A DNA stretch of 64,000 nucleotides from Deroplatys truncata. Its lineage: Eukaryota; Arthropoda; Insecta; Mantodea; Mantidae. Made by a program: the position numbers and the translations under genes. The first letter of the stretch is position 1; the number at the start of each line of letters is the position of its first letter. The notes below the pieces were generated by a model. It searched no databases, had not been told where the DNA came from, and saw only the letters and a list, made by a program, of their open reading frames with translations. The DNA is taken from NCBI GenBank assembly GCA_030765065.1, contig CM060980.1:60062364-60126363 (forward strand), read 5' to 3'. This document shows positions 43,085 through 55,320 of the stretch, piece by piece.

Positions 43085-43785
43085 TTCTTCACAGAAAAAA
43101 TCTGATATGTTACATTAACATGACTTTCTCTATCGCTTAGCCCTGGATATGCAAATTATTCTTAGTTTATTTTACTATCTACTTCATTTTTATCGAGATA
43201 AAACTTTCCGGAAATGGTTGTTGTTTAATAACTGACTATATATTGGCCTTAAAATTATATGCTCTTTGCGTACAATCGCGAGAATCGACTGAATATGAGA
43301 AATTGAAAAAAGTACTTTTTCGTCTATCGCTTAATGTTTACCAGTTATAGATTATGCAAACTTTCTACTGAATGAAGTGGACTGTACAAGATATTTCCAG
43401 AAAACTCAAGACATACATTTTCATTGTAATGTAGGTATTTTTAATATATGATATTTTAATCAAAATTGTTATATTCATTTTTTTAGAAAATCAAAAATTA
43501 AAAACTTCTATTAGGGGAATTTTCTTGAAAACCTTCGTGACATCTTTGGAAGATATTGAACCCAAATACCAAGTTTGGTATTTAGCCTATTTTTCGTTTT
43601 TGAGTTATGCTACCCACATATGCACACAGACAGACGGATACACACGAACCTTTTTCTAGAAATGTTCTTTTTGGAATCAGGAGTCTCAAAACATATATTT
43701 CTGTTGAAATCTCAGTTTCAAATTTTTGTGTGGAATGCAAAAGCTTTTACAGGTACTGTGTATGTGATAGAGAAAGTAATTAACG
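43085..43785 (+). repeat. Family A repeat (A8)
   Basis: Left end AATCTGATATGTTACATTAA then CATGACTTTCTCTATC; right end TGATAGAGAAAGTAATTAAC. Internal blocks are present but shortened. The microsatellite site reads TGCACACAGACAGACGG. A diverged copy. Confidence 0.82.
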
Positions 43786-44707
43786 AAAATAAAAATGCAA
43801 CAAAGGTAAACTATCCTATATTATTACAACTGTCATATCATAAGTGATTTCCGTAAAGTAAAACGTAAGGTCGTGAATACAGAAAAGTGCCAAAGGGGCA
43901 AACGTCATTGGTGAAGCTATTTCTAGCCCATCATAGTTCGTTTTTTCTTTTGGAGGCATTTGGAAAAATATCTTCCTCACTGCAACCCTCACTACAGAGA
44001 AAAATGACAGCAGTGAAGTTACATTTTCGTAAGAAGCAGTTTAGTGATCAGGTACATGGGCCACTGTTGTTCCAAAAGGGAGGAAGGCTCGAATAAAAGG
44101 CCGACGGCGATGGCAAGGGCCTGCCAGGAGAGAAAAGGATCATTTCGTACCCGGGAACGAATAGAATATGAGATATACGGGACCGTCCCTTTGCCCCTCA
44201 CTCTTCACTGACCGCCGCCCCTTCCACTCCTCAACAGTCACAAGAAATTATGCTAGCGCCAAAAATTTACTCACGCTACCATCACGCTGAAAATTGAAGT
44301 TCTGCTGCTCGGTATTACAGGGGATGAAAGAAAACTTAGGGAAAAAATATAGCGAGTCCGGTTATACAGAACAAGTCTAGTGGATTGAGTAGCCATTCGG
44401 CTATCTTGTGCTTTACAACAAATTATGAGGGGGGGGGGAGGTTAGAAGATGCAGCAGAAATAATTGTGAAAATGCAATTCTCTTTGGTTCATTTACAAAT
44501 CGTGAATTTCATTCTTTACTTAAAGACTCTGAACTCTTACTGCAGTTCGACACGAACTGAAACCTTTTGTTAAAAATGTTTACTTGCTCTGACTTGACAA
44601 ATATTGCAGAGTGATTCGACTGTGTAGCACATATTACGATACATAGGTTAATCACTATTTGCACAAATCTGACTTCAAATATTATTTTTATTCTATTTGT
44701 ATGCTGC
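43786..44707. other. No feature recognised
   Basis: Contains a G9 run at 44430-44438 and a moderately GC-rich patch at 44090-44240. No homology recognised. Confidence 0.45.
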
Positions 44708-45225
44708 CTAATCGAGTGGGACGGCTCAGGAAGCAACGTCTATGCCCCGCATTCTGGAGGTGCCGGTTTCGATCCCCGCCAACCGCCCACTCTGACCCAT
44801 GGGTATTTTCGGGTGTTTTTCCGGATCATCAGGCGAATGCTGGAGTGTGTTCCTGTACCTAAATTTCGTTCCATTCATCATTTCACTCATTCTTCATCCC
44901 ATTGGTCTCTTTCAGAATCGTAAGTGTCGACGATGGCGTTTCGGTGCAGCGTGGCGGGGGAAAAGGATGCTCTCTGTGAAGGCCCTCCGTATTTCGGTTG
45001 GCTGCTGGGGTATTCCGAAACCCCTTGAGGGGCGTTGGACCCCCTATGTGTGTGACTGGATTCCCAATCTGCCTGTCCGTCTGTTGGGGTGTCTACTTCT
45101 GGAAACTTAGGGACCCTGTCATTGCTGTAACAATGCTCCTGTATGCCCCCTCGTGGGGCGTAGGTACAATATCCCCTCTGGATTGGTGCCGAGTCCCCAC
45201 CGTTCAGGAAGATAAAATAACATAG
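44708..45225 (+). repeat. Long SINE family S4
   Basis: tRNA-like head GGGACGGCTCAGGAAGCAAC with a strong B-box GGTTTCGATCCCC, then CCACTCTGACCCATGGG, GGCGAATGCTGGAGT, GATGGCGTTTCGGTGCAGCG, AAAAGGATGCTCTCTGTG and GGTGCCGAGTCC near the 3' end. About 515 bp. The two overlapping frames of 103 and 75 residues here are not genes. Confidence 0.88.
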
Positions 45226-45369
45226 GATACACTGCCTGCAGCATCTAAGGACTTATAGGCAGCTTTGCCTTTGGAATAATCGTTCATTGGCAATGATATT
45301 CACTCGTTTACTATTGAGATACTCTGTAGGTTTGGTTTCGTTGAGTTTTCTTTATAAATATTAAATTCA

Positions 45370-45535
45370 CACACACAAACAATATTTGCATTCTCACTCA
45401 TACTTCCAGACTCTAAGGAAGATGGGAAGTAATCCTGACTAAAGAAAAGGTTTTATTCCCCAGCCGGAAATTGAACCCGAACCTGTGGTTTCAAGCTAAT
45501 TGACTAACTACCAGACCACATGGGCAGTCTGTCAA
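45370..45535 (-). repeat. SINE family S2, inverse copy
   Basis: On the minus strand GACTGCCCATGTGGTCTGGT head, B-box GGGTTCAATTTCC, then AACCTTTTCTTTAGTCAGGA, CTTCCTTAGAGTCTGGAAGT and ATGAGTGAGAATGC. Collinear with 22894-23198 but 3' truncated. Confidence 0.82.
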
Positions 45536-45539
45536 ATAT

Positions 45540-46854
45540 TGTAATGGGTATACCTATACAAACGAAAATAAATGCCAGAGTAATGCTCCAAAATGACTTA
45601 CACATTGGCAACACATTAATTGCAGCTTGAACTTAGCCTCTTGGAATCGTTAATAACCAGGCATAGGAATTCTGAAGCAGTTAGCTTTAAGTTATCTACA
45701 CTCAAATAATTATCACTATAAAGAATGGAAAATAAGGAGCTAAGGGTCACTGGCAGGCAGATAAAAACCGGTCTGAGTGGTGTCTGCAGACGCCGAAAAA
45801 TTTGTGCAAGGGATAGGAGTGTTTGTTACCTGCGACGTCACTGGCTATAGTCCAATAACGGTTCAAACCCATTTCCTTCCGTTCTGGCTTTAATGCTTAG
45901 AAATGTCTATGCCTGGTAATATGTATTGGAACCTCGTGAACCTAACAGATTACACACCAAAGAAAACCATTTTACTAGTTGACTCATTAAGCCTTTTCTT
46001 GGGATTATTACAATCCTGATCGAATGAAGTCTCTTGTTCAGGAGATCTCAGTTGAACCGAAAGATCTTTTGGTTAGCCAAGCTACATTACATCATACCTC
46101 CATATTCCGAAGAATCCTTCTGTGGAGCATTATGAAGGCATTTGAGCTTATCAGAGTAATACATTTTTGGTCAAAAACGCCACAGGTGGCCTTTGCTCTC
46201 GTGCTGCCACCACCTTTGCCTATGGCTCTTAATACCCGGGGCTCTAGCTTCAGCCTAATCATCACGATCACGCCGGTTCTATGACGTCAGCGTTTGAATG
46301 ATTTAAATAACTGTAATACTACAATAAAAATGATCGGTATTTATTTTTGATCAGATTTCTCGTACTGTAAAAGGTGTTGTTATAGCCTTACAAATTATTG
46401 ATAATAATCAACGGATTATAATAAATAAAGCATAAAGTTTCAAAATCTTAACGACAAGGATAAAAACCAATTTTAAAAACAATACTATAACTACACGCTT
46501 TAGGCACACATACATCCGATGCTGTTTTCATTCCTTCGTGTATACACACATAAACTTTAAAACCCTGTTGGATTGTATAAGCGCATTTTCAGCGATAGAA
46601 TATGTGTTTGCCGGGAACCTACAAAATGCCGATTTTTACAAGAATCCTATCACAATAATAAGTGTTCTGTTTGACTTAGAATAGCAATAAATCCGTATAA
46701 GTATGGACGTCATATATAGTGTTGCATACGATTAAGAGTTATTGCGTCGTGGCGTGACTCTAAATGACATTTCATATCAACAATTACTTAATAAAGGTCG
46801 CCATTTTCATTAAATAAAAAGAAGCATTGTTCTTTAAGATAAAGAGCACACAGT
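45540..46854. other. No feature recognised
   Basis: 45840-45880 has one isolated B-box-like GGTTCAAACCC. The 86-residue frame at 46024-46284 has no recognisable homology. Otherwise AT-rich. Confidence 0.45.
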
Positions 46855-47275
46855 GAGGGGGACGCGTGCCTCAACCTATAGAGATTATTACGTTACCACC
46901 ACTCAGAAGGAAGGGGTGAGATGAAGGAACCACGGAGGCTACATGACACAAGCAGAAGGCCCCAGGGATCCGCGGAAGTCCCTAACAGTTCTTGGCTCGA
47001 AGACCCAAGCCATTACTGGATCTGTCCAGAGAGAGTGATGAATGAATCATGCAACCAGGAGGTCCTCCGGTGTACACGGCGAATACGCTTTCCTTGAAGC
47101 AACCATCCGCGCCATCTGTCCAGCACCGTGAAACCTAGAAACACACTTGAAACATGATAAGTAAGCGGAATGAAAGGAAAACAAGGGAAAGGAAATCGTA
47201 ATAGATGAGAGAGTATCCCAGCATTCGCCTACCGATCAGGGAAAACCACGTAAAGCTCAAGGTCAGAGCGATAAC
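46855..47275 (-). repeat. Long SINE family S4, degenerate and 5'-truncated
   Basis: On the minus strand it starts at GCTCTGACCTTGAG and runs through GGTTTTCCCTGATCGG, AGGCGAATGCTGGGAT and CTCTCATCTATTACG into a GC-rich body ending near 46855. It lacks the tRNA-like head. Confidence 0.7.
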
Positions 47276-47574
47276 TTTGTTCTATATAAAGATATGTTTG
47301 TAGTGGAAGCATCCTTGAAAATATTTACCTTACAGCATTAAAACGATTTCTGAATTGTGGTAATCACGCGACTTTACCTTAATCAGTCACGTCATCTGAA
47401 GATTATTAGACGCACGTGAATGGGCGGATGCCTGGAAACTCAGAACTCGTATTTCAAGTAAAATCCTTTGCAATCTTTGTTATATTTCCTTTGCATCAAT
47501 TAAGCAATACAGGAAATAAACAAATACACATTTCCGTAATACGTTGTGTTGGAATAGATTGGATGGTGAAACGG

Positions 47575-48060
47575 AGAGGATTCGGCACCGATCCAGTGAA
47601 TCCGGATATTGTACCGACGCTCTAAGAGGGGGCACTCGAGGGAGGGAGGGAGGGATGAGGTGAAGAAAGACAGTGGGCGACCGGAAGCAGGAGTAACGGC
47701 ACAGCAATGACAGGGTCGCTACACTTTCCAAATTGAGACGGAGACCCCGCTCCATAGGGTCCAACGCCTTCCAGGAGAGGTCCATATACTCTGGCAGCCG
47801 ATCGAAGCCCGAGGGACGGACAAGGTGCACAGAGAGCATCCTTTTCCCTGCCACGCTGCACTGAAACACCATCGCCAACATTTTAAACCCTGAAATAGAC
47901 TAAATAGGAGATGAAAGAAACTACTCCAGCATTCGCCTGACGACCCCAAAACCCCCCCTAAAAACCCATGGGTCAGAATGGGGTCGCCGGGGATCGACCC
48001 TGGGATCTCCCGAATGCAGGCCAGAGAAGGTATCGTCTAAGCCATCCGGCTCGGTTGCCT
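47575..48060 (-). repeat. Long SINE family S4
   Basis: On the minus strand: GAGCCGGATGGCTTAGACGA head, B-box GGGTCGATCCCC, CATTCTGACCCATGGG, CAGGCGAATGCTGGAGTAG, GATGGTGTTTCAGTGCAGCG, AAAAGGATGCTCTCTGTGCA and GGTGCCGAATCCTC. Closest relative in the window is 44708-45225. Four overlapping minus frames here are shadows of the repeat. Confidence 0.88.
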
Positions 48061-49137
48061 TGTGTTAGCTTCCGAAGTTGCTTCTTCAGTCTAGTTTCTT
48101 TCCACCCTGTATATCCTTGCTTAATGCGTTCCCAGAAGCAAATTCCATATCATTAACACTTCAGTGAACTAACTCAGACTTTCTGTGGTTTTCTGTTTGC
48201 AAAGGAAGGTGACCATTACGTAAATCCTGTGTGTATTTATGCGATAGGAAATAGTCTATGGAGGTATTTCGCTTGATATGCTCGCTTGCCTTTTGATGTC
48301 ACATGGGGAAGGTTTTGCTTCTTCTTGCGATGAAAGGGCCAGCCCGCAGACCGCTACAGCTGAATACAGATGATAGCAACAAGCAAAAGCCATCCATCGC
48401 CCGCATGTCTGTCGGCCGCCATGACACCTTGCGAAAGACAGAAACATGGCTATGATGTCCAGAGTCTCTCCTCATTGATTCTCGATATCGCTTAAAGGCC
48501 AACTTGAGTGAACAGATTCCATGTTTAACGGCTGGTGGTCGGAAGTAATGAAGAAAAACTGGATAACCGCTAATGGTACTCTACAATTACAATAACACGG
48601 CAGTTACTCGCTAGGAAGAATGTTACACTGTTTGTCGTACGTCAGGGATTCTCCGCTCTGATTTTTATGCATCTTTTCGCTGTTTCGATAGTCTTTATCA
48701 ATAATTTAAATCTGTAATTTGTTATTGGTTTCTTTTAGTTAAACTGTAATAAATATTTGTTTAATTGTATTGTCTGCCTAAGAAAGGAAAATAAATAAAG
48801 CGTGATAATTTTAAATAGAAACAACAGCATCTTTGATTAAACGAGATCTTCAATCCAAACAATACTATTTTTATTACTCGTAGTTTACACATGAAAAAGT
48901 TTACATTTAGAGACTTATTATTATGTTTTTTTCTGTCTTTATTGAATATTAAATATGAAAATGTAACCTGGCCACTATGTTTACTAGGGTTATTACCGTT
49001 ATCAAAACCAAAAAGTATCCCTCCTCCATGTTATCTTGTGTCGACATTTCATTATGTTGGTTCCCTTGTAGCCACTCACACACTCCTAAAATAGGAAACA
49101 AATACAAATTATTTTCATATAGCTTTAGTAAACATTT
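48061..49137. other. No feature recognised
   Basis: Mixed-composition DNA. The 48300-48480 stretch is moderately GC-rich with short frames on the minus strand but no homology I know. Confidence 0.45.
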
Positions 49138-49210
49138 TCAGTGCAGGGATTTGAACCCCGGTTTCAGGTTTTACGCACCTAATGTCATAACCCTCTGAGT
49201 TACCCTGGAA
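49138..49210 (-). repeat. tRNA-like sequence (tRNA pseudogene or SINE head)
   Basis: On the minus strand CCAGGGTAACTCAGAGGG (A-box), an arm AGGT-GCGTAAA-ACCT and a strong B-box GGGGTTCAAATCCC with CTGCAC following. Acceptor stem pairs imperfectly, the base before the would-be anticodon GTA is C rather than T, and the D-arm is poor. Not scored as a functional tRNA. Confidence 0.5.
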
Positions 49211-49849
49211 TTCATTCCGCTTTCATTCAACTTTCTTGTCGGCTCGTCATTCACTTAGAATGCCTGCAACTAACTCTGAATTCATATACAACTGGCCACA
49301 AAGTAAAGTTTTGTTGCATCGATACTGGAGTTTAGGGTAGATAAACCAAACTTGCTTGTCGAGAGAATTCCTGCTGAAAATGCGGCGGCCTAAGAAAAAC
49401 GTGATGTCACAGTCACAAAAAAAAAACCATTCACAACGCACGTTCCAAAATTTTTTCTGAACCTCATTCAATTACGAATTAGGTATTTCAATCTAATTTC
49501 TTCATTCTTTTGTTTCGATTCTGCTCTGTTTTCCAGATAGTGTTACAAACTATATAAGATACAGAATGTACTCCTAAATCAGCCGAAGCTACAACTTCAA
49601 ATATTTATGGAACGAAAGGTGCTATTTCTAAGCTTTTTTCAAATATATGAAGACAGATAGGACTTCTTCTTAACATGTTAATCTTTTAATATTTAGTTTG
49701 ACAGAGATACCAGAAAGTATGTTTGTCAAGCAGTAATCTCGATAACATAATTTATATAACATATAATATTTCATTTTTATTTATATAACTTTATTGCAAC
49801 GAAGTTGCATTACAGTTTTGTTAACATGTTAATCATTTTTCTCTAAGAT
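49211..49849. other. No feature recognised
   Basis: AT-rich spacer. Nothing recognised. Confidence 0.5.
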
Positions 49850-50762
49850 GAGGCATGTGTGTTGGAATTTCATTGATCAGTGTATTAGGATGATCAATGA
49901 AAATCAGATGAAGTCTTGTGTATTGCTTAAGAGCTTCGATGACCTCAGGAACTTTAAGACCTCTGCAGATAATGGCGTTACAAACGAACTAAGGTGCATT
50001 CATTAACATTCTTATCATCCGATTTTGGATAGTTTCGATTTTCTTGATATTTGCATTTGCTGCAGAGTTCCATATGCTATAGGAATAGGTTCAAATTGGT
50101 CTAATTATGGCACAGCAGATTAGAGTGCAGAGGGAATGGAGAATTTCCTTGCATTAAGAATTTTACTTGTGAATTATATTTCTTAGTTTTTGGACTAAAT
50201 GTGCATAACAAATGCATTTCATGTTCATCGTGTGTCTAGGATCAGACCTGGAAATCTTACTGTTTGGCTGTCTGATAAGATTTCTCTTCCAAGGAAAACA
50301 GGATACTTATGATGTGCTTTTAGTATGTATGTGTTACTATTTTAGGTTTCAGGAAGTTCATCTGGGCTCTCTTAGACTAATTGTAGATCAGGTCAACAAA
50401 TTTTTGTACCTCATTTACTAAAGTTTCGAAGGTTTCTTTGCTCAAAATAGCTGTATTTGGTAAACTGTGCCAATTAAACTCTGTTGGAAGTTGGTGTGGG
50501 AAATTCGTGGGTATATAATTAAGGTGTATAAGGGAACAAAAAACACTTCCCTGTAGAACACCAACTTCCCTTTTGCGATATCCTGATCTTCAATTTTGAT
50601 AATAAAGCTCTTATTATTGGACAGAATTGTAAAACACTGTAATATGCGTCTGGATGAGTTTTCATATGGAGCAAACCTCGGTGCCAAACTTTGTCGAAAG
50701 CCTTCTTGGTGTCTAAAAATAAACCCATGCATACTTGAATTTTGAGGCACCATTTTTAACAC
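49850..50762 (-). pseudogene. Jockey/CR1-like LINE, 3' half with RT palm to C-terminus
   Basis: Begins 5' truncated at about 50730 in the RT domain: MGLFLDTKKAFDKVWHRGLL (DxxxAFD is RT motif A) then HPDAYYSVLQ, SFIIKIEDQDIAKGKL and YREVFFVPLYTLIIYP. The catalytic ADD of motif C, expected in FADDTAI, reads LPNTAI near 50455, so the active site is lost. After LSKETFETLVNEVQKFVD come CSKCKYQENRNYPKSDDKNV near 50050 and the C-terminal IICRGLKVPEVIEALKQYT, then HPNTLINEIPTHMPHLREK ending in a stop near 49842. Frames change several times. This is the longest LINE remnant here. The C-terminal NAP-type region and motif spacing suggest the Jockey/CR1 group. Confidence 0.8.
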
Positions 50763-50815
50763 TTGAATAATTTTAATTAAATTACATAATATGTAAATTC
50801 AATAGCAGCCTGCAT

Positions 50816-51655
50816 TGAAGCAATATGTATGTAATAATTTTTAAAATGTATGTAACAGTCATTGCATATGCTTATATTATTGTAAACATGTTTAATAATG
50901 TTATGTGAATACATTACATTCTTTAATAATGTAGGAGCTGTGATAATAATAAGTTTAACGTTGCTAACAATGAGGTAACAATGAGGTAACCTTGAGGCAA
51001 TAATGAGTTTGAGAGTTTGAATTCTACTAGTCATGATTAGGGCAGCAATAACGTAAATTTTGTGACAGTTTAAAAAATAGCCAATCAACAGCTAGAAAAA
51101 GCTTTAATAAAATGCTAGTATTCCATTGGACTAGGATTAGCCAATCAGAGACTTGAAATACAAAAAGTTAAAAGTTTATACGGTTAAAATATGCTAAGTT
51201 GCTGGCAGACCTTGGTAGTGACCGGATGGAAGATGTGTTCTCTAGAGAAATAATACGTATTCATGTGAGACGTATAAAATTAAGTATACGCGATAAAAAA
51301 GTGCAAGTATTAAATTAAGGAATCTCACAGCTCTTAATATCAGTGTAGTGCTATTTAATTTGTGTGAAGGATTAATAAAAAGAAATGAATTTAAACTTAA
51401 AATCTATGTAAGCCTACATTATTGTCGTACCACGCCCTGTCTAAGAGATATGTGACTCTAAAACAATACTGACGCAGCCGAGGCAAACATACACATAAAT
51501 AATATCTATAGAAGCAGTTTAATAACAAAGTAAATATATTTTTTTAAACTTGGAGTGTAACAACAATAAACTACAAGAGTTGAAGAAATATACTTCTTCA
51601 AGTTGGCTCCCATACGTGGTGCAGTTAAACAAAGCAACTATTTTACTTCTTCAAT
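50816..51655 (+). mobile_element. LTR-type element, second copy (plus orientation)
   Basis: Inverse counterpart of 35022-35953. It starts TGAAGCAATATG, shares AATGTAGGAGCTGTGA, TAGCCAATCAAC, TAGCCAATCAGAGACTTG, AAAAGTGCAAGTA, AATCTCACAGCTCT and CTGACGCAGCCGA. Near the end comes TTGGCTCCCATACGTGGTGC (51603-51622), which resembles a tRNA-Lys primer-binding site, then TTTTACTTCTTCA. No target-site duplication was found and no coding region follows, so it may be a 5' LTR plus leader of a deleted element. It begins 54 bases beyond the truncated LINE. Confidence 0.68.
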
Positions 51656-52810
51656 TTTCATATGTGTTTAAAATAATATCAACGACTCGGTGGAACTGCC
51701 GCGGGTGTGAATGAGATTGTCTGAAACCAAATTGAAAATAAGGAATTAGTCATGAGAGGTGTAATAATAGTTGAGAGAGCAAGATCTTCGAAGGTTTACT
51801 GGACAAGGGATTGTCTTTAGGCTTTTCCGCTTTATATTGGCATTTTTCCAGCTATGTGGAAAATAAGTGAGTCCTAATATGGCATTATATATTTAGGTCA
51901 ATAAGATAAGGAGGAGCTCTGTTTTTCGGAAACGCTTGGAAAATGGTTGAACTAATAAATGATGTTGCGGAGTTTTCTTTGAAGGCATTCTCATAATGGC
52001 GATCTTAACTTGTGAAGGAATAAACCTATAGGAAAAACAGAGATGGCTGTAATAGCTGGAACATGTTTTCGGTCATAATGTCTGTGAAGCCTTGGTTAAT
52101 AATCGGATTGGCCGTAAAGTGACGTTTGAGAACATCACTAAATATGTTGGTTTGTTCTTGTATGGAATTCACCATCTATATTTTATTTTCAGTGGTGGTA
52201 TTCTTTCGTGTGATTTTGCTAAATATTTTGCTTTCCTTCATAGGTCACCTTCTGCATTATTCTGTTGAACTGAAAACTGGCAGCCACGCTGCTCAGTTGT
52301 TTAAGCGCACTGTATTTAAGTGTTCCTCTGTTGTATGCCATTTTATGCCGTGGATATTTAATACATTATCAAATCTGACGATATTTTTTTCTTCTATTTA
52401 TGTAATAACTAAGTATGAGGTGGGAAAGGAGCCAAAGAATAGTGATTGTTATTAATTCACTGATAGTTGCTTGATTCAAAATAATATTTCTTGTTAAACT
52501 ACAAACAGCTGTGTCTATATCACGAGGGATCCTCAGTTGGATTCTCAAATCGGTAACATCTTCCAGAACTTCCGCATAGTGATACTAAACCAGCTACTTA
52601 GCTGGTGCAGTTTTTGATAATTTTAATATCAAAATATGGGGAGAATAAAATCAAATAGTAGCTTTTTAAAGGACTTTGTAGTACAAAATAATTTTGCAGA
52701 TTTCAAAATTTACTTAAGCTGTAATATTTTAAATACAGAGGAAGAGAGCACCAATACAAAAGGAAATAACTAATTTTTAATTTGTGAAAATATATGCATT
52801 ACCTGATACT
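51656..52810. other. No feature recognised
   Basis: No retroviral-type gag or pol motifs follow the LTR-type sequence. The 109-residue frame at 52126-52455 is hydrophobic-rich and has no homology I recognise. Confidence 0.45.
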
Positions 52811-53085
52811 GTTATACACCGGGGTGAGACTAAAAGGTTTTTCAACTAAAATATTAAATTTAGTTAGCCCGGCATACACATTGGGGGACGTAACTCTGAG
52901 GCGGCGAGAGATACCAAGAACTTGCTGCACAAAGCTAAAGCGAGCGGGGATCTTTAGAATATAAAAATACATAAATTCACATTTACCTCTGATTTGTTAT
53001 AATTAATAAATTACAAATGAAACAATCAGCTTAACAATATTATTATATGTACAATAATGTGTCCGACGGACAATACACACAAATA
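52811..53085 (+). repeat. Family B repeat, short copy
   Basis: Starts TACACCGGGGTGAGACTAAA, then ATATTAAATTTAGTTAGCCC, CACATTGGGGGACGTAAC and TCACATTTACCT, and ends AATAATGTGTCCGACGGACA. It lacks the central segment found at 29190-29450. A family A copy starts about 170 bases downstream, as if B again entered or flanked family A. Confidence 0.65.
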
Positions 53086-53249
53086 GGCTACAATACTACT
53101 GTGCATTTTGGAATATTTATAATGTCCAAGAAACTGGTAAGAATGTCTTGCAACGAGTTTTTTTTCATCGAAGTGTTATGCAGTTATGTATTTTAATTTG
53201 AACATAATGAAGCTTAATCTAAAAAGCGTGTGTCTAGGAAGTAAATATA

Positions 53250-53840
53250 AAAAATCTTATGTGTTACATTTACATGAGTTTTCTACCTACTATTGTTTAT
53301 TTTGATATAAATGCTACAAAACTATTCTTACGAAATCTTATTTTTCTATCTTCTTCATTAAAATCGAAATTTCATTAAAATTTTCGTTGATCATACGAGG
53401 GAGATGCAACACAAATGTTATTCCAAATGAGTAATTTTTGTGTTTTAAGGGAATCTAGATTTCTTTTAAAGTGTGTTTTCCTTCCTCTTTTATAGTTTAC
53501 CAGTTATAGCATTATACAAAACTGCTTCTGAATGAAGAGGGCTTCATAGACTATTCCTAGAAAACACAAGATATACTTTTACTTGCAATTTAAGTATTTT
53601 AAACATTACATAGTTTGCAGCTATTTTTGAGAAAATCGAAAATTTCGAAAACTTTTCCATGTAAACTGTAGTTTGGGTTGATGTGAGGTTCTTGAAAATC
53701 TTCGTATCGAATCTTTAGAAGGTGCTGAACGTAAATATCAAGTTTGGTACTTATCGGTTTTTAGTTTATGCCGTTCGCAGACACATTCGGACCTTTTTCT
53801 AAAAATATTTTTTTTTAGTCAGGGCCTCAAAACCTATCTA
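53250..53840 (+). repeat. Family A repeat (A9), 3'-truncated
   Basis: Left end AAATCTTATGTGTTACATTT then ACATGAGTTTTCTACC. Internal blocks run to TTTTAGTCAGGGCCTCAAAACC and stop there, so the terminal hairpin and GTAGAGAAAGT are lost. Confidence 0.78.
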
Positions 53841-54528
53841 ACCTATTTAAATTCCCTTTGGAATGTCCTTCACAAGTCTAGCAGCCTCGCATCAGAACCT
53901 TCAACTAGCAAAGTTCTAACTGTGCTATATTGCTAGTTACGCAGGTGGCAGAGTGGCCCAAGTTCCTCTATGTCTCTGCCCCTCCTGATGTCTCACGTCC
54001 ACATTATTTCTCTCAGCGGTGTATCTGTGAATACATCAGCAGCCTAGAAACATTGGTGGAATAATACTGTTGATATTAACACTTGTAAGAGAGAGGATTA
54101 ATAAGAGCAGATGAGGACCTGCTAGTTGTTAATTTTAGCTTCAAGATGCCACGCCCCTTTCCAAACGTGGAGACTATATTCTCTTCTCCCAATTTTTTCA
54201 ACTTATTTTTCCTCAGGAACTGGAGTAATGGAGGGGAAAGAGCTGTTAATGGCCTGAAGAAATTAAGTGCCTAAGATTCATGCACATAAATTAAAACTCT
54301 TGACTACCAACAGAGCCAGAGTGGAAGCATCCTCAAAGATATCCTTCTGAAATTAATTAAGGATAGACGGGGAGAGACCTTGTAACTTTCCTGAGGAAAC
54401 GTGCATCAAGTCTGCTGAAATACATCATATGCCTCTAGAAGTATGGATTCGATAGCCACTCTCAAGATTTTTCGTAAAAGTTAAAAATACTTTATGCACA
54501 CTAATGGCCGGCAGAAATGTAAGGGCCT
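53841..54528. other. No feature recognised
   Basis: Moderate-composition DNA between two family A copies. No homology recognised. Confidence 0.45.
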
Positions 54529-55320
54529 TGAGATGTGTTACACTCACATGACTTTCTCTACTCCTGTACAGACTATTTTTACAAAGGCTTATTCTCCATA
54601 TGCTTCATGTTAATCGAGATGTTAATCTTATTGCTAATTTTCTTGTAGGTGCAAGGGGAATATGCTAGTATTTAAGCGACAGTCAAATATTTTAACGCTG
54701 GTTGCTATGTGGCGCATTCCATTCTCTTTGCATGCCCAGGACATAAAAAAAATGAATAACGAATTTGGGAAAAAGTATAAGTATTGGAAAATTTAAGGGA
54801 ATAACAAGCAATATCTCGAAAACGGTTCACTCAACAAAAGAAGTGTATACGATATAAATTGTGTATTTTAACGCGATCTACATTTTTTGTGTAGTAACAT
54901 TTTTCTATCTCTTATTCCCAGAAAATTAGAGATATACATTTACTTTGTCATAAAAATATCTTAAACATATGATATTTTAATCAAAATCGTTAGAGCCATT
55001 TTTGGGAAAATTAAAATGTTCGAAAAATTTTCCATGTAAAGGGTAGTCTGGGATAGGGGGATTTTCTTGAAAACCTTCGTGTCGCATCTCTGAAAGGTAC
55101 TGAGTCTAAATACCAAGTTTGGTGTTTATCCGACTGTTCGTTTCTGAGTTATGCTGTTCACAGGCACACAGACACACACACGGACATGTTTCCAAAAATG
55201 CTTTTTTTTTGGATTCAGGGGGTCTCAAAACATATATTTCTGGTGAAATCTCGGTATCTAATTTTTGGGTGGAATACAATACTTCCCCTACTTACTATAC
55301 GTAGTAGAGAAAGTAAAAAT
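54529..55320 (+). repeat. Family A repeat, full-length copy (A10)
   Basis: Left end GATGTGTTACACTCACATGA then CTTTCTCTACTCC; right end CTACTTACTATACGTAGTAG then AGAAAGTAAAAATA. Nearly the twin of A2, but the microsatellite site has only a dozen CA-type units (GGCACACAGACACACACACG) and about 60 bases are missing before CCCAGAAAATTAGAG near 54918. Confidence 0.92.

Noticed and set aside
44659..45225. Frames of 67, 103 and 75 residues suggesting a small gene
   Set aside because: They lie over another S4 SINE copy and have no conservation pattern of their own.
46024..46284. 86-residue plus-strand frame
   Set aside because: No homology, no neighbouring exon-like sequence and no translation context I can support.
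49138..49210. Functional tRNA gene
   Set aside because: A and B boxes are good but the D-arm and acceptor stem pair poorly and the base before the anticodon is not T.
52126..52455. 109-residue hydrophobic plus-strand frame downstream of the LTR-type copy, considered as a gag or env remnant
   Set aside because: No recognisable retroelement motif. Hydrophobicity is expected from AT-rich DNA.
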